64,000 nt of DNA, taken from assembly GCF_014518315.1 (NCBI RefSeq), contig NZ_JACVEL010000005.1:1-64000 (forward strand). The letters are read 5' to 3'. A model generated the notes under the pieces. That model had not been told where the DNA came from, made no database searches, and worked only from the letters and a program-made list of their open reading frames with translations. This stretch comes from Taishania pollutisoli. GTDB taxonomy: Bacteria > Bacteroidota > Bacteroidia > Flavobacteriales_D > Crocinitomicaceae. Both the position numbers and the translations under genes were made by a program. Positions 62,682 to 64,000 of this stretch are shown here, piece by piece; the first letter of the stretch is position 1; every line of letters starts with the position of its first letter.

Positions 62682-63500
62682 ATGAAAAAAGTAATTGTAA
62701 TTACAGGTGCAAGTTCAGGAATGGGAAAAGAAGCTGTAAAACTGCTCATCAATCAAGGACACTCCGTCTATGCATTGGCAAGACGCATGGATGAAATGCA
62801 GGACCTTCAACAACTTGGTGGACATCCCATGCAACTGGATATCACACATGAAGAGAACGTCCGGCAAGTCGTGGAGACCATTGTTCAGCGGGAAGGAAAA
62901 ATCGACGTATTGATTAACAATGCAGGTTATGGTTCCTACGGTGCTGTTGAAGATGTTTCCATTGAGGAAGCGAAACGCCAGTTTGAAGTGAACCTGTTCG
63001 GGTTGGCCCGGATTACACAAGCGGTGCTTCCCATCATGCGGAAAAACAAATCGGGCCGGATTGTCAACATCTCTTCCATCGGAGGAAAAATTTATACCCC
63101 ATTCGGTGCCTGGTATCATGCGACCAAACACGCATTGGAAGGCTGGTCGGACTGTCTGCGGATTGAAACAAAACCATTTGGAATTGATGTCGTTATTGTA
63201 GAACCGGGTGGTGTGTTGACTCCCTGGGGAACCATCGCAGCTGAAAATCTGAAAAAAACAGCTGAAAACAGTGCTTATCAAACACGTGTCAACAAAACAG
63301 CCGACTACATGATCAAAATGTATACGGAAGACAACAACCTGTCTTCCCCTGTCACAGTTGCTGCTAAGATCGTTAAGGCAAGTACCGTTCGAAAACCACG
63401 AACACGCTACGCGACCGGGTATATGGCAAAACCGATTTTATTTATCCGGCGTTGGGTGAGTGACAGAATGTTTGATTGGATTATCTCACGGTTCGGATAG
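62682..63500 (+). CDS. Short-chain dehydrogenase/reductase (272 aa)
   Basis: Rossmann-fold NAD(P)-dependent oxidoreductase: TGASSGMG at 8-15, NNAG at 79-82, and the catalytic set Ser131/132, Tyr145 and Lys149 (WYHATKHALEGW). The C-terminal extension PRTRYATGYMAKPILFIRRW is typical of the SDR group that includes classical membrane-near steroid/retinol-like enzymes. The substrate is unknown. An AraC-type regulator starts 7 bases downstream, so the two may be one unit. Confidence 0.88.
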   Translation: MKKVIVITGASSGMGKEAVKLLINQGHSVYALARRMDEMQDLQQLGGHPMQLDITHEENVRQVVETIVQREGKIDVLINNAGYGSYGAVEDVSIEEAKRQFEVNLFGLARITQAVLPIMRKNKSGRIVNISSIGGKIYTPFGAWYHATKHALEGWSDCLRIETKPFGIDVVIVEPGGVLTPWGTIAAENLKKTAENSAYQTRVNKTADYMIKMYTEDNNLSSPVTVAAKIVKASTVRKPRTRYATGYMAKPILFIRRWVSDRMFDWIISRFG

Positions 63501-63507
63501 GAAGGTC

Positions 63508-64000
63508 ATGAAACCAATTATCAGCCTCCAACGCATCAGTGATATCGGGAAGTTTGATCCCGCCATCCGGATTATGCATCCGCTTGTCGCAATCGTTGAT
63601 TTTAGTAAAATTGATGAGTCCCTGGAAGAAGGTACCCGCATCAGCTGTGATTTCTACACCATCATGTTTAAAAATTACTGTGTCAATACGCTACGGTACG
63701 GCAGGCAAACCTACGATTTCCAGGAAGGAAGCCTGATCTGTATCGCTCCCAAACAAGTGGTGACCATGGACAGTGAAATTGAGAAGAAAGAAAACATGAT
63801 GGGCTGGGGATTGTTTTTTCACCCGGATTTATTGCGCGGAACTTCGTTGGCGAATAAAATGGCTGACTATACCTTCTTTGCCTATGAAACATCGGAGGCG
63901 TTGCATTTATCAGACAAGGAAAAACAAACGCTGCACGATTGCGTTCAAAAAATACAACAGGAATTACACGAAAACATTGATGATTACAGTCAGTCATTGA
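63508..64000 (+). CDS. AraC-family transcriptional regulator, N-terminal part (runs off window)
   Basis: The ATG at 63508 opens a frame that is not closed before the window ends, giving 164 residues. The sequence MKPIISLQRISDIGKFDPAI.., VNTLRYGRQTYDFQEGSLIC and PKQVVTMDSEIEK fits the cupin-like sensing domain seen in AraC regulators that sit next to short-chain dehydrogenases. The HTH part lies outside the window. It follows the SDR gene by 7 bases, suggesting it controls or is co-expressed with it. Confidence 0.75.
   Translation, partial: MKPIISLQRISDIGKFDPAIRIMHPLVAIVDFSKIDESLEEGTRISCDFYTIMFKNYCVNTLRYGRQTYDFQEGSLICIAPKQVVTMDSEIEKKENMMGWGLFFHPDLLRGTSLANKMADYTFFAYETSEALHLSDKEKQTLHDCVQKIQQELHENIDDYSQSL

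Noticed and set aside
62715-63281. 188-residue minus-strand frame opposite the SDR gene
   Set aside because: The plus frame has all SDR motifs; the minus frame has no recognisable domain and starts inside the gene.
1-64000. tRNA, rRNA, riboswitch, prophage or insertion sequence
   Set aside because: No TPsiC-type GGTTCGAATC in intergenic DNA, no transposase or integrase frames, and gaps are short and AT-rich; none could be supported.

Overview
The window is a contiguous piece of a Bacteroidetes chromosome. It is most likely from the order Flavobacteriales, with a Fluviicola/Crocinitomicaceae-like flavour (that finer placement is a guess). The grounds are many secreted proteins with type IX secretion (T9SS) C-terminal sorting domains, a gliding-motility-type C-terminal domain, SprB-like repeats, a hybrid histidine kinase/AraC regulator, a fused E1 alpha-beta 2-oxoacid dehydrogenase, little sign of Shine-Dalgarno sequences, and repeated TAnnTTTG promoter elements (the Bacteroidetes -7 box) upstream of genes. 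I see no tRNA, rRNA, CRISPR array, prophage or insertion sequence.

Layout. 1-14441 (minus): an eight-gene unit for secreted or surface proteins. From its promoter it reads: small secreted protein, 1498-aa DNRLRE/T9SS protein, OmpH/Skp-like lipoprotein, unknown lipoprotein, 1870-aa TcB/SpvB-like RHS-family protein, 640-aa PKD plus single YD-motif protein, 228-aa secreted protein, and a partial secreted protein cut by the window edge. This is the most interesting region. 14581-21943: housekeeping genes phoH-purC, a SAM hydrolase-like gene, an ABM monooxygenase, fba-accD with an unknown membrane protein, and a DUF4197 lipoprotein. 22278-28014 (plus): a secreted protein with a tail-fibre/endosialidase-chaperone-like end, a glycosidase-like T9SS protein, and a recent tandem duplication of a two-gene lipoprotein cassette. 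28098-32473 (minus): glycosylasparaginase, and a SprB-repeat T9SS protein with a small secreted partner.

32736-44561 (plus): E1 fusion, asnS, hybrid sensor/AraC regulator, a 1578-aa adhesin-like protein with two tandem repeat arrays, and a lysine-rich secreted protein. 44644-53852 (minus): gamma-carbonic anhydrase-like protein, FMN reductase, TonB-receptor-like outer-membrane barrel, lipoprotein, T9SS protein and LptD. 53921-59145 (plus): a tight envelope/redox operon with amidase, MCE protein, membrane Fe-S protein, HAD protein, CCG Fe-S protein and a conserved unknown. 59272-64000 (plus): Ntn hydrolase, small membrane protein, TPR protein, threonine aldolase, SDR, and the start of an AraC-family regulator.

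As a whole, the region is rich in cell-surface and secreted functions interleaved with core metabolism. The best candidates for an undescribed system are the 14-kb RHS/DNRLRE operon with its own Skp-like lipoprotein, and the duplicated, mosaic lipoprotein pair next to the glycosidase. All functional calls rest on motif recognition by eye; no database search was run.
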